Shown here in pieces: positions 25,489 through 32,660 of a DNA stretch of 64,000 nucleotides. This DNA is from JBEKCD01 sp050015055. Its GTDB lineage: Archaea; Thermoproteota; Bathyarchaeia; Bathyarchaeales; Bathycorpusculaceae. The stretch lies in the NCBI GenBank assembly GCA_050015055.1, contig JBEKCD010000012.1, positions 65,220-129,219 of the forward strand, written 5' to 3'. The position numbers and the translations under genes are program-made. The notes below the pieces were generated by a model, which did not search any database, was not told the DNA's origin, and saw only the letters and a list, made by a program, of their open reading frames with translations. Positions within the stretch are counted from its first letter, which is position 1. Every line of letters begins with the position of its first letter.

Positions 25489-25907
25489 GAAAAATCTTGT
25501 CAACAATACTGGAAGACGAAGGATACGTCGTTGAGACGGCGGAAAATGGAAGAGAAGCCATTGACAAATCTAACACGAAAGTCTACAACCTCGCGTTGAT
25601 TGACGTGCGCCTTCCAGACATTGAAGGCGTAACACTTCTCGCAAAATTCAAAGAAACCGTGCCTAGAATGCGAAAAATAATCATAACAGGGTTTCCATCC
25701 ATCCAGAACGCCATAGAGGCGGTAAACAACAAGGCAGACGGATACATGCTTAAGCCTTTTGAAATTGAAAAGATTCTGGAAACAATCAAAAATCAGCTGG
25801 AAAAACAGCGGGAAGAAAAGGAATACACCCAAAATAGAGTCACACAATTCATTGAAACAAGAGTCAGAGAACTGGAGATGGAAGACGCTTCAAAGACATC
25901 CCAGTAA
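25440..25907 (+). CDS. Response regulator receiver protein
   Basis: 155 residues, a single REC domain with ILVVDDDESIRK (acidic pair), phospho-Asp in LALIDVRLPDIEG, conserved Thr in IIITGFPS and Lys in YMLKPFEIEK, then a charged coiled-coil tail of about 40 residues without a DNA-binding domain. It starts at TTG 25440 after a GGGGGGTGA stretch, inside the kinase gene. As is common in archaea it probably relays phosphate or acts by protein contact rather than by binding DNA. Confidence 0.9.
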   Translation: MDEHARILVVDDDESIRKILSTILEDEGYVVETAENGREAIDKSNTKVYNLALIDVRLPDIEGVTLLAKFKETVPRMRKIIITGFPSIQNAIEAVNNKADGYMLKPFEIEKILETIKNQLEKQREEKEYTQNRVTQFIETRVRELEMEDASKTSQ

Positions 25908-25960
25908 GAACCCTTCCAATCACTCATCTTCGCTGACGCCTGGCGCCTAGTTTCCACCCT

Positions 25961-26110
25961 TCATACTACCAGCGCACGCTTGTGTTCTAAGGGAGCTTCG
26001 TTCTCAGCGGTAACATGGATCCAGTTTTGCCCGGTCCTGTGCCAGTTGAGCAACACTCGAGCATAGGCTTCAAAACCTCCATATCTTGCCTTGGCCATGC
26101 TAAGCATCAT
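25961..26110 (-). pseudogene. Fragment of an unidentified protein gene, probably decayed
   Basis: On the minus strand an ATG at 26110 opens a 49-codon frame with protein-like sequence (MAKARYGGFEAYARVLLNWH, NWIHVTAENEAPLEHKRALV). Just upstream, about 26104-26232, another frame reads VEDAYRELCDREKLRLSEPV and AEYQACPAERF before a stop. Two protein-like pieces in different frames, back to back, suggest a frameshifted remnant. I do not recognise the family. Confidence 0.35.
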
Positions 26111-26282
26111 GCCTAAAACGGTTAGTGCGGAACCGTTCTGCAGGACAAGCCTGATATTCCGCTACCGGCTCGGATAACCGCAGCTTTTCACGATCGCAAA
26201 GCTCCCGGTAGGCATCCTCGACTGTTTTTTTTAGAAGTTAGGCCTGAGCATCTATCCACACGCCGGTCTGTCTCTTCGTGAT

Positions 26283-26410
26283 TTGTTACCATACAACTTT
26301 ACCATGATTGTTACCAACAAACACAGGGAACGACTCCAAACGAACGAGATTTCACAGAATTTCTCCATGACTTGTTACCACACAACATTACCACGCTTGT
26401 TACCAACAAA
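26283..26410 (+). repeat. Paired GTAAY repeat element, locus A
   Basis: Two 39-bp units at 26283-26321 and 26372-26410 differ at 4 positions. Each holds three half-sites of the type RTTACC/TTTACC spaced 12-13 bp. The units are 89 bp apart. The second is preceded by TTTCTCCATGACTTGTTACC, matching the same spot at locus B (56078) and locus C. The element lies 140 bp upstream of the RAM-domain gene and in the same orientation relative to it as at the other two loci. Not a CRISPR: only two units, and the spacer is partly conserved between loci. Confidence 0.75.
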
Positions 26411-26552
26411 GCCCGGGGGGTCTACTCTGAAAGATAACGCATTTCTCCCTTGCTTCTTCAAGATTTCTATGGAACCATACAATTTCGCGCGTTTGTACTC
26501 GTTCGAAGTCTTTTATACATGGATTGACAAATAACCAGCCAGAGGAACCAGT

Positions 26553-26792
26553 TTGGAGGCTTACATTCTCATGAGTACAGAGGCCAACGCACTCTGGAAC
26601 GTCGCGGAATCCACGCTCAAAATCGAAGGCGTGAAAACGGCACATGCGGTGACGGGAGAGTTCGACGTCGTGACTTTGGTCAGTTTCCCAAAAATCGAGG
26701 ATCTTGGAAAGATAATAGAGAAGATCCAACGACTCAAAGGCGTACGCGAAACGGAAACCCTGATTGCCATTCCACCTCCAGTCAGAGAGTAA
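26553..26792 (+). CDS. Lrp/AsnC-type ligand-binding (RAM) domain protein
   Basis: 79 residues forming one dimeric alpha/beta barrel domain: EAYILMSTEANALWNVAEST, VKTAHAVTGEFDVVTLVSFP, LGKIIEKIQRLKGVRETETL. This is the effector domain of Lrp-family regulators without the helix-turn-helix. Such stand-alone RAM proteins bind amino acids and can modulate full-length Lrp partners. A TATA-like CTTTTATACA lies near 26508-26518; the paired repeat element is 140 bp upstream. Confidence 0.85.
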   Translation: MEAYILMSTEANALWNVAESTLKIEGVKTAHAVTGEFDVVTLVSFPKIEDLGKIIEKIQRLKGVRETETLIAIPPPVRE

Positions 26793-26926
26793 GCGAACCA
26801 GAGTCTTCCGAACACGTAAGATAGTGCTTGCCCCACAAAGCGAAATGGAATACTATTCTATGACATGTTCAGCTATCCCGGATATGTCAAAAGATATTTA
26901 TCTTTAAGAAAAAACACTCTTCCAAT

Positions 26927-27042
26927 GCTCCGGTAGTATAGTCCGGTCAAACTTTGTCAAAGGACCAAGTATAGCGGCCTCTCGACACCAGAAAACTGGG
27001 AGACAGTCGCGGACCCGGGTCCAAATCCCGGCCGGAGCACCA
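26927..27042 (+). tRNA. tRNA-Glu (CTC) with two introns and encoded CCA
   Basis: Acceptor GCTCCGG (26927-26933) pairs with CCGGAGC (27032-27038), discriminator A, then CCA. Two short introns must be removed to give a normal 75-nt tRNA. Intron 1 (26951-26968, 18 nt) sits in the D-loop at position 21/22: GGTC pairs with GACC, bulges AAA and AAG flank it, and CTTT pairs with AAAG inside. Intron 2 (26986-27005, 20 nt, one-base ambiguity) follows the anticodon CTC: TCTC pairs with GAGA and CCAG with CTGG. After splicing the D-stem is GTAT/GTAT, anticodon stem GCGGC/GTCGC and T-stem CCGGG/CCCGG. The T-loop TCCAAAT has C instead of the near-universal U at position 55. An A/T-rich box (GATATTTATC, 26892-26901) lies at promoter distance. 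Confidence 0.9.
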
Positions 27043-27116
27043 AAAACTTCGAGCTTAGCACGCGCTTTCTATCCAAGCTGAGTTCCTAGAGATTAGATGA
27101 ATTCAGGCAAGTTTAG

Positions 27117-27680
27117 TCAAGACTTTGGCTTTGCCACTATCATGTAGTGGTAGGATCCTACCTTCTTTGCCTCACCTATGCTGAAGCCTGCTTTCTCGAT
27201 GAGATTAGAGGCTTCCTTTTCGTCGAATCTTATTCGCAAGGGTGGACCTAACTGCATGAGTTCCTTTTTCCAGTCAAGGTCTATAAGTCGACCAGTCGGC
27301 TTGAGCATTTTCTTGGCGTTTGACAAGACTTTACTTGTATCCGCGAAGTCGTGAAGGACTATTCCGAAGAAAACAATATCTGCGCACGAATCACAGAAGA
27401 CGGTCTGTTCAGCCATCTCCACTTCCAAAACGAGGTTTCTCAGTTTTTCCTTCGCAGCTTTTTCCTTTAACCCATCAATCGCCTCAGAATCAGCGTCGAC
27501 ACCGTAGACTCTCCCTCCCTCACCCACGAGCCTCGCGGCCGGAAGGGCAAAGAACCCGTGCCCACAACCCACGTCCACGAATACGAGTCCGGGCTTAACG
27601 CCCACGTCAACCAGAATGGCTTCCGGGTTTTGCCATTTTCTCCTTTCTTTTTCATCATCAAAGAACCTGTGAACATACAA
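27117..27680 (-). CDS. Class I SAM-dependent methyltransferase
   Basis: 187 residues of the Rossmann-type methyltransferase fold: motif I LVFVDVGCGHGFFALPAA, acidic loop VYGVDADSEAI, DIVFFGIVLHDF as motif IV and MLKPTGRLIDLDW. No clue to the substrate (small molecule or protein). Similar stand-alone methyltransferases occur widely in archaea. It reads towards the tRNA and diverges from the fructose bisphosphatase region. Confidence 0.82.
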   Translation of the reverse strand: MYVHRFFDDEKERRKWQNPEAILVDVGVKPGLVFVDVGCGHGFFALPAARLVGEGGRVYGVDADSEAIDGLKEKAAKEKLRNLVLEVEMAEQTVFCDSCADIVFFGIVLHDFADTSKVLSNAKKMLKPTGRLIDLDWKKELMQLGPPLRIRFDEKEASNLIEKAGFSIGEAKKVGSYHYMIVAKPKS

Positions 27681-27722
27681 ATCGGTCTGCCTCGAACACT
27701 ATTTAGATCCAACTCATAAATA

Positions 27723-27848
27723 ATGTTGAACACTTCCTTTCAAAGCTTTCATTCCAATGTAGTCAAATCAACGCAGACTAAGGAGCCTAGTCGATACGCA
27801 AAGGAAATAGACCAGAAGCTAGAAAAGGTATTGAAGCTTCATAACTGA
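27723..27848 (+). CDS. Possible 41-residue protein ahead of glpX
   Basis: An ATG at 27723 opens a frame to TGA at 27848, 17 bp before the fructose bisphosphatase start. The C-terminal half (EPSRYAKEIDQKLEKVLKLH) looks like a coded amphipathic helix. There is an AT-rich box just upstream (CATAAATA) but no Shine-Dalgarno. I do not recognise it, and it may be a leader peptide or chance. Confidence 0.28.
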   Translation: MLNTSFQSFHSNVVKSTQTKEPSRYAKEIDQKLEKVLKLHN

Positions 27849-27865
27849 TTTGAGAGGTGTAGTGT

Positions 27866-28852
27866 TTGGTCACTCTCAGAGCTTTGGCACCTTCGTTAAC
27901 GAGAATCACCGTCGCCGGGGCTGTTGGAGCAGCCATGCATATCGGCCAAGGCAACGAGGACTTGATAGACTCGAATGCAGTCGAATTCTCAAGGGCGGTC
28001 TTGGCCCAGACAGACGTTGAGGGTGAGGTGATCGCCTGCGAGGGACCTAAGGACAACGCTCCCGCATTCACACGTAGAGAAAAGGTTGGAACCGGCAAAG
28101 GCCCGAAAGTCGAGTTTGTCGTTGATCCAGTGGACGGCACAACCGCTGCCTCCAAAGGTAGGAAAGACGCCATCTCTGCGCTTGCCTGTGCGCCCGCTGG
28201 CTGTTTCCAAGTTCTCCCCGACGATGGATACTACTTCAAAGTGGCGACTGACCACCACGCGATTGGAAAGATTTCCTTAGACATGTCGATTGAAGAGATC
28301 GTGCGCACAGTCGCTCGAGAAAAAAGTTTGCCTCTTGAAAACTTCACGGTCATAATGCTAGAGCGTGACAGGCACATTGAGATTCTACATTGCTTAAGGA
28401 AGCTAGGCGTGCGAATCATCCTCATTCCCGACGGCGATATCGCTGGAGCAGTTGTCACGTGCAGACCAAGCTCAGGCGTGGATCTCCTCCTAGGTGCGGG
28501 CGCAGGACCCGAGGCAACTATTGCAGCCACAGCCATCAAAACTCTTGGCGGCACCATGCTCGCGAGGGTCTGGAGAGACAAGAAAGACGACCCAAAAAGA
28601 CTGGACAGACTAAAGACTGAAGGAGTTGACGTGGACAAAACCTATTGCCAAGACGAGTTGGCCAAAGGCAACGAACTTGTCTTCGCCGCTTCAGGCGTGA
28701 CGAAAGGCGAACTGCTGGACGGCGTGCGATTCATCCCAGACGGAGCAATCGTCAACTCTCTTTGCATGAGATTGCCCAGCGGAACCGTGGAAAAGTCAGA
28801 AACAACCTTGAAGTTTAAGGGACACCCCATCTACAAGAGATTCATGCCCTAG
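27866..28852 (+). CDS. glpX: Class II fructose-1,6-bisphosphatase (GlpX family)
   Basis: 328 residues with the GlpX metal and substrate motifs: VIACEGPKDNAP, FVVDPVDGTTAASKG, FTVIMLERDRH, VRIILIPDGDIAGAV and LGAGAGPEATIAATAIKTLGG, then FAASGVTKGELLDGV. The enzyme hydrolyses fructose 1,6-bisphosphate in gluconeogenesis (some homologues also use sedoheptulose bisphosphate). TTG start 6 nt after GAGAGGTG. Most archaea use the bifunctional FBP aldolase/phosphatase instead, so a GlpX-type enzyme is noteworthy here. Confidence 0.88.
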   Translation: MVTLRALAPSLTRITVAGAVGAAMHIGQGNEDLIDSNAVEFSRAVLAQTDVEGEVIACEGPKDNAPAFTRREKVGTGKGPKVEFVVDPVDGTTAASKGRKDAISALACAPAGCFQVLPDDGYYFKVATDHHAIGKISLDMSIEEIVRTVAREKSLPLENFTVIMLERDRHIEILHCLRKLGVRIILIPDGDIAGAVVTCRPSSGVDLLLGAGAGPEATIAATAIKTLGGTMLARVWRDKKDDPKRLDRLKTEGVDVDKTYCQDELAKGNELVFAASGVTKGELLDGVRFIPDGAIVNSLCMRLPSGTVEKSETTLKFKGHPIYKRFMP

Positions 28853-28928
28853 AAACGTAGACTCGCGCTCGTACGCACGAGGGAAGAAGGACAACTGCGG
28901 CACGACATGAACCATTGACGAACGGTGC

Positions 28929-29084
28929 ATGAGCATGGAAGAAAAGATAACAACACTACCTTGCGGATGCAAGTATCAGGACACCGGATACATGGTAATA
29001 CGAATCCAAGAGTGCGCTTACCATAAACGGAAGAGAACTGCAAAACGGCCGTATCGACCGAAAGCCGAATGTGTGAGACCCTGA
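28929..29084 (+). CDS. Small Cys-rich (zinc-binding?) protein, 51 residues
   Basis: ATG at 28929 to TGA at 29084. The sequence has a CGC pair in TTLPCGCKYQDTGY, then RIQECAYHKRKR and a basic tail ending ECVRP. Cys-X-Cys followed by Cys-X2-His is a plausible zinc site. The regular composition and isolated intergenic position support a real small gene between glpX and the hemerythrin-like gene. Family not recognised. Confidence 0.5.
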   Translation: MSMEEKITTLPCGCKYQDTGYMVIRIQECAYHKRKRTAKRPYRPKAECVRP

Positions 29085-29139
29085 AATTGCATGCATTAGG
29101 TTATCAACAGAATCTGACAAATATGGAGCGGGTTTAGCG

Positions 29140-29658
29140 ATGGATTACAAGATTCCCAAGACAATGGAGAAGGAGCATGAAGAGCTTCATGCGGAACTGA
29201 GGAAAGCCACGACAGCAGGTGGCGCAACTGGAAAAACTGCGAAAAGGCTAGCAGGAGTTGTTCATCCACATTTCGTGAAAGAAGAAGACTTCGCCTTGCC
29301 GCCTCTTGGGCTGTTGCCTTCACTGTCAAAAGGCAAAGTAACCTCAGACATGAAGGACATTCTGCTGATGACCGACAAGCTGAAGACGGACCTCAACCAG
29401 ATGCTTAAGGAGCACGAAGAAATAGTGGCTCTTTTGGAAGAACTGGTAACCGCGGCAAGGAAAGAGAGGAAATTGAAGTACGCCCGCTTTGCCGACAGAC
29501 TGACCTTGCACGCACAGACTGAAGAAGAGGTTTACTATCCTGCTGCTATCCTGATAGGTGAATATTTGAAACTGAAACTTGCAGACATGAACGCGAAAAA
29601 GTCAAGGAAGCGAATGTCCAACAAGAAACCTGGATCTCAGAAAGGAAAAGCCAAGTAG
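29140..29658 (+). CDS. Hemerythrin-like HHE domain protein
   Basis: 172 residues, four-helix bundle with repeated iron-ligand motifs: EKEHEELHAELRKA, VVHPHFVKEEDFALPPLGLL, LKEHEEIVALLEELV and LHAQTEEEVYYPAAILIGEY, then a Lys-rich tail (about residues 150-172). HHE proteins carry a di-iron centre and sense or bind O2, NO or iron. In an anaerobe an oxygen- or NO-protection or sensing role is plausible. Confidence 0.82.
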   Translation: MDYKIPKTMEKEHEELHAELRKATTAGGATGKTAKRLAGVVHPHFVKEEDFALPPLGLLPSLSKGKVTSDMKDILLMTDKLKTDLNQMLKEHEEIVALLEELVTAARKERKLKYARFADRLTLHAQTEEEVYYPAAILIGEYLKLKLADMNAKKSRKRMSNKKPGSQKGKAK

Positions 29659-29723
29659 TAAGAGCGTGCCGCTGGCTTTAAGTTTACTTCAACACAATAT
29701 TCTAACAGAGGCCTGGAACATAC

Positions 29724-30632
29724 TTGTTTGATATAGTGTCCGTCGGTCATTTCAGCATTGATTCAATTTTCCTGCCGAGTCGACAAACTGCATTCACCGT
29801 TCTAGGCGGCTCGGTGGCCTACGTCTCGTTTGCGGCAAGGCGTTTAGACGCAAGAGTATCAGTCATTTCAACTGCCGGTGCTGATTTCCCAGCAGCTTAC
29901 AAATGGTGGCTCCAACAAGAGGGCGTAGATTTGTCCGGAGTGACCGACGTACAGGATGCGCTCACCACCCGTTTCGAACTGAGATACGACAATGACCTGT
30001 CGAGCCGCACCCTCTGCTCAAAGAACAGGATGCCCCCTATTCGTGTCGAAGACTTGCCTAACCCTCTGAAAGCCAGGATCATACACCTTGCACCAATTGC
30101 CAGCGAAGTCACACATGAGGTAGCCGAGAAACTGAGAAGCTGCACAGAAGTCATGTCCCTTGACCCGCAAGGACTCATACGAGATTTCGACGAAAACGGA
30201 AATGTCACACTAAACCAGCCAAGGGACAGACGCATCCTAGGCCTGATTGACATTTTCAAGTCTACGCCGAGGGAAATCGAAACCCTAACCGGCCTATCCG
30301 ACGTCGATTCAGCAATAAAAGCTGTGCGCAGCCAAGGCGTCAGAATAGTCATCGTCACTCTAGGAACGGAAGGTGCCTTGGTTTCCGTTGAAGACACGAT
30401 CCACAGAGTCCCAGCCTACAAACCTGAGAAATTCGTCGACCCAACCGGAGCCGGAGACGCCTTCATCGGAGCTTTCCTAGCAGAATACGCCCGCGGTGAA
30501 GATTGCGCCTGGTGCTCACACGTAGGTTCTGCAGCTGCTTCGCTAGTCGTCGAGGGAATCGGTCCCACATCATTCGGCGAAAAAGAGGAAATCTATCGAA
30601 GAGCACGCACGTTGGCTGAAAAAGGAATTTAG
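29724..30632 (+). CDS. PfkB-family carbohydrate/nucleoside kinase
   Basis: 302 residues of the ribokinase fold. Near the start: SVGHFSIDSIFLP and VLGGSVAYVSFAARRL (first PfkB signature region); anion hole and catalytic base in FVDPTGAGDAFIGAFLAEYA (second signature). It phosphorylates a sugar, nucleoside or related alcohol with ATP; the substrate is not readable. TTG start at 29724. Confidence 0.84.
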   Translation: MFDIVSVGHFSIDSIFLPSRQTAFTVLGGSVAYVSFAARRLDARVSVISTAGADFPAAYKWWLQQEGVDLSGVTDVQDALTTRFELRYDNDLSSRTLCSKNRMPPIRVEDLPNPLKARIIHLAPIASEVTHEVAEKLRSCTEVMSLDPQGLIRDFDENGNVTLNQPRDRRILGLIDIFKSTPREIETLTGLSDVDSAIKAVRSQGVRIVIVTLGTEGALVSVEDTIHRVPAYKPEKFVDPTGAGDAFIGAFLAEYARGEDCAWCSHVGSAAASLVVEGIGPTSFGEKEEIYRRARTLAEKGI

Positions 30633-30722
30633 GAGATAAGCTTGGATGTTCAACAAATACTTGTGTACGAGAGTTCGCGGTGCATTGTCATTTTCTGGCG
30701 ATATAACACCAAATAATGAACC

Positions 30723-31583
30723 CTATGACAAGTGGTCTTTTCTTCTAGGTTGCTCCATTTGAAGTTGCTTGATGACTTTTTCAGCTGGAACCGATTTTTC
30801 CCAGTGGTCGTCGAAGTATCGATTGAGCAAGCTACTTATGAATGGGTCTTGTACCACTAACCCATATCTGAACCTTCCGTTTTCATCTTTGACAAGAAGG
30901 GCAACGGTGTTGGCATCAACTATCCAAAATGATTCCTTGGGTTCGACTGTTGGAACCATATGTTTGGCTCCCTTTCCAATAAAGTCCAGATACAGTTCGA
31001 AATCCGCGCTACTGTCTAAGGTTTGAATTAGCTTTACGTCCACGCCTTTTTCGAGTGCCGCGTGGATAGCGCCTATTCGACTTCTGTATGTGTCTTGACG
31101 ACTCACACCACTTGCCCCCGAAGTGAATGATCTGAAGCTTCTGCTACAATTGAGAATTAGCTCAGTAATGTTGTTTCGGAAACGTTCCTCATTATAATAC
31201 ACCCATGCTATGTCTTCAGGTCCAATGGACCTGTTGGGTTTCAATCTGGATATCTTTTCAAGAACAGGTATAACGCTTTCAACCTTACTTTCCATGCCTT
31301 TGATCTTGCGGTCCGTCTCGGTTCTCAGCGTGTAGAGTCTGTATCCGAACGCATCCCTCGGTGGAACAGCTTCATAAACGGTTGGTTTGCCAGGTTTCAT
31401 TGAGGCAAATCCCTTCGAAACCAAGTCGGTGAGAACTTGGTAAATCCGTGATCTCGGCACTTTGCACAGTGGGAGTATATCTACTGCCGATGTCGAACCT
31501 GTGGATAGAAGAGCCATTAAAGCATCTATCTCGTAGGGGCTTAAACCCATCTCTCTAAGGAGATTGTGGACACTTTCCTCCAC
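30723..31583 (-). CDS. TrmB-family transcriptional regulator
   Basis: 286 residues. N-terminal winged helix of the TrmB type (LREMGLSPYEIDALMALLST, SAVDILPLCKVPRSRIYQVL, LVSKGFASMKPGKPTVYEAV), a coiled linker, and a C-terminal domain with a phospholipase-D-like/TrmB effector fold (LNCSRSFRSFTSG, AALEKGVDVKLIQTL, SFWIVDANTVALLVKD). Members bind sugars and control sugar transport or metabolism genes. It diverges from the cohesin gene with 135 bp between, so it may control that gene as well as itself. Confidence 0.82.
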   Translation of the reverse strand: MEESVHNLLREMGLSPYEIDALMALLSTGSTSAVDILPLCKVPRSRIYQVLTDLVSKGFASMKPGKPTVYEAVPPRDAFGYRLYTLRTETDRKIKGMESKVESVIPVLEKISRLKPNRSIGPEDIAWVYYNEERFRNNITELILNCSRSFRSFTSGASGVSRQDTYRSRIGAIHAALEKGVDVKLIQTLDSSADFELYLDFIGKGAKHMVPTVEPKESFWIVDANTVALLVKDENGRFRYGLVVQDPFISSLLNRYFDDHWEKSVPAEKVIKQLQMEQPRRKDHLS

Positions 31584-31718
31584 TTTTTCACCTTGACACA
31601 GCTAATAGAAGCTGAGTGGGCAGGTATAAAAACTTCGTTAGAAATTCACACCGATAGAGGTGTAACAAAGGTAAAAGCTTAAATCTCTAACCGAGCATCT
31701 GTACCATGAGGGTCTGTG

Positions 31719-32450
31719 ATGAACACGAAATCTTTGCTTCTATCTCTCGCTATCCTCATCTTACTAGTGCAGCCAGCATTAAACATCGCAAGAAGTGTCA
31801 ACGCCGAAGAGCAGTCACAAACTGTAATCAGAATTCTTCCGACGCAAACCGGAAACCTCGCAGCAGGCGACTATTTCAGTGTCAACGTTTCAGCCGAAAA
31901 CTGCACCGACGTTTATGCCGTTCAGGTAGATATCCACTATGATCCCATGGTACTAAAAATAGTTGACATAACGCCCGCATCAGTATTCCAGTTTCCTTTC
32001 ATCATTAAAAACGAGTCCAACATCTTCGACGCACTTTCAAACCTGACCTACAACGGGCCAACATATGGACAGGCCTACTACGTAGCAACACGTAGCGACA
32101 CGTTAGATGCTTCAGGCATAAACGGAGGAACTGTTTTGTTTACAGTTACCTTTCAAGTGATTTCAGACGGCTCTTCATCGATACAACTGATCCATTATGT
32201 TCCTCGCAGCGGCAGTGGCGCAGGAACATATTTCATGACTCCACAACTTGTTGAGGTTGTCCCTCAACTCGTCAGCGCCAACTATGGTCAACCAGTATCT
32301 CCACCAGCAAGCTCTCCTCAAAGCACCTCTGATAATAGTGGTCAAGTCCTATCCGCCGCAACATTGCCATACTTAATGCCATTTGCATTTGCAGCACTGT
32401 TTCTAGTGGTCATAAGACGAAAAATAACTAGAAAAACGTCAAATCAATAA
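31719..32450 (+). CDS. Membrane-anchored cohesin-domain protein
   Basis: 243 residues: signal peptide (SLLLSLAILILLVQPALNIA), one cohesin domain (about 35-165: AGDYFSVNVSAENCTDVYAV, VDIHYDPMVLKIVDI, GGTVLFTVTFQVISDG), a Ser/Pro/Gln linker, and a C-terminal helix with a basic stop (YLMPFAFAALFLVVIRRK). It should display a cohesin on the outer cell surface; cohesins bind dockerins through calcium-dependent contacts. A dockerin tail is encoded at 9672-10082. The ATG at 31719 follows GAGGGT; a GTG directly before it is also in frame. Confidence 0.8.
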   Translation: MNTKSLLLSLAILILLVQPALNIARSVNAEEQSQTVIRILPTQTGNLAAGDYFSVNVSAENCTDVYAVQVDIHYDPMVLKIVDITPASVFQFPFIIKNESNIFDALSNLTYNGPTYGQAYYVATRSDTLDASGINGGTVLFTVTFQVISDGSSSIQLIHYVPRSGSGAGTYFMTPQLVEVVPQLVSANYGQPVSPPASSPQSTSDNSGQVLSAATLPYLMPFAFAALFLVVIRRKITRKTSNQ

Positions 32451-32605
32451 CCCCTTTTTTCTTTCACAACGTTTATTGAGTTTCCGACGAAAGCATAATT
32501 TCCAGGTGAAATATTGATCTCCTGCGTCTGCCCTAACCAAAGCCTGATCTGAAGGGGAAGAGTTCTCTTTGAAGCTACCCATTCCTCCACTCCCTTACAT
32601 TTCAA
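32444..32605 (-). CDS. Possible 53-residue protein downstream of the chelatase gene
   Basis: On the minus strand a TTG at 32605 opens a frame to TGA at 32444, overlapping the cohesin stop. It has protein-like strands (LPLQIRLWLGQTQEINISPG and NYAFVGNSINVV) and a GAAGAAGG stretch about 8 nt before the start. It would follow the chelatase gene by 55 bp. Not recognised; may be chance. Confidence 0.3.
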   Translation of the reverse strand: MKCKGVEEWVASKRTLPLQIRLWLGQTQEINISPGNYAFVGNSINVVKEKRGY

Positions 32606-32628
32606 TGGGCAGCCTTCTTCTTAAACAC

Positions 32629-32660
32629 AGATTTCATAAGAGTATAGATTTCATAAGAGT
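32629..32660. repeat. Tandem 15-bp direct repeat
   Basis: AGATTTCATAAGAGT occurs at 32629-32643 and 32646-32660, 17 bp apart, directly beyond the chelatase stop. Probably a recent local duplication; no function can be claimed. Confidence 0.7.

Noticed and set aside
26221..26232. Run of eight T residues as terminator of the kinase/regulator operon
   Set aside because: It lies more than 300 bp past the response-regulator stop with a probable pseudogene between; the link is too weak to annotate.
26283..26410. CRISPR-like repeat-spacer-repeat
   Set aside because: Only two units, the spacer is partly conserved between three distant loci, the units are degenerate, and no cas gene is near.
27817..27865. 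Riboswitch-like leader upstream of glpX
   Set aside because: I could find no conserved aptamer motif or extended hairpins; only a Shine-Dalgarno is clear.
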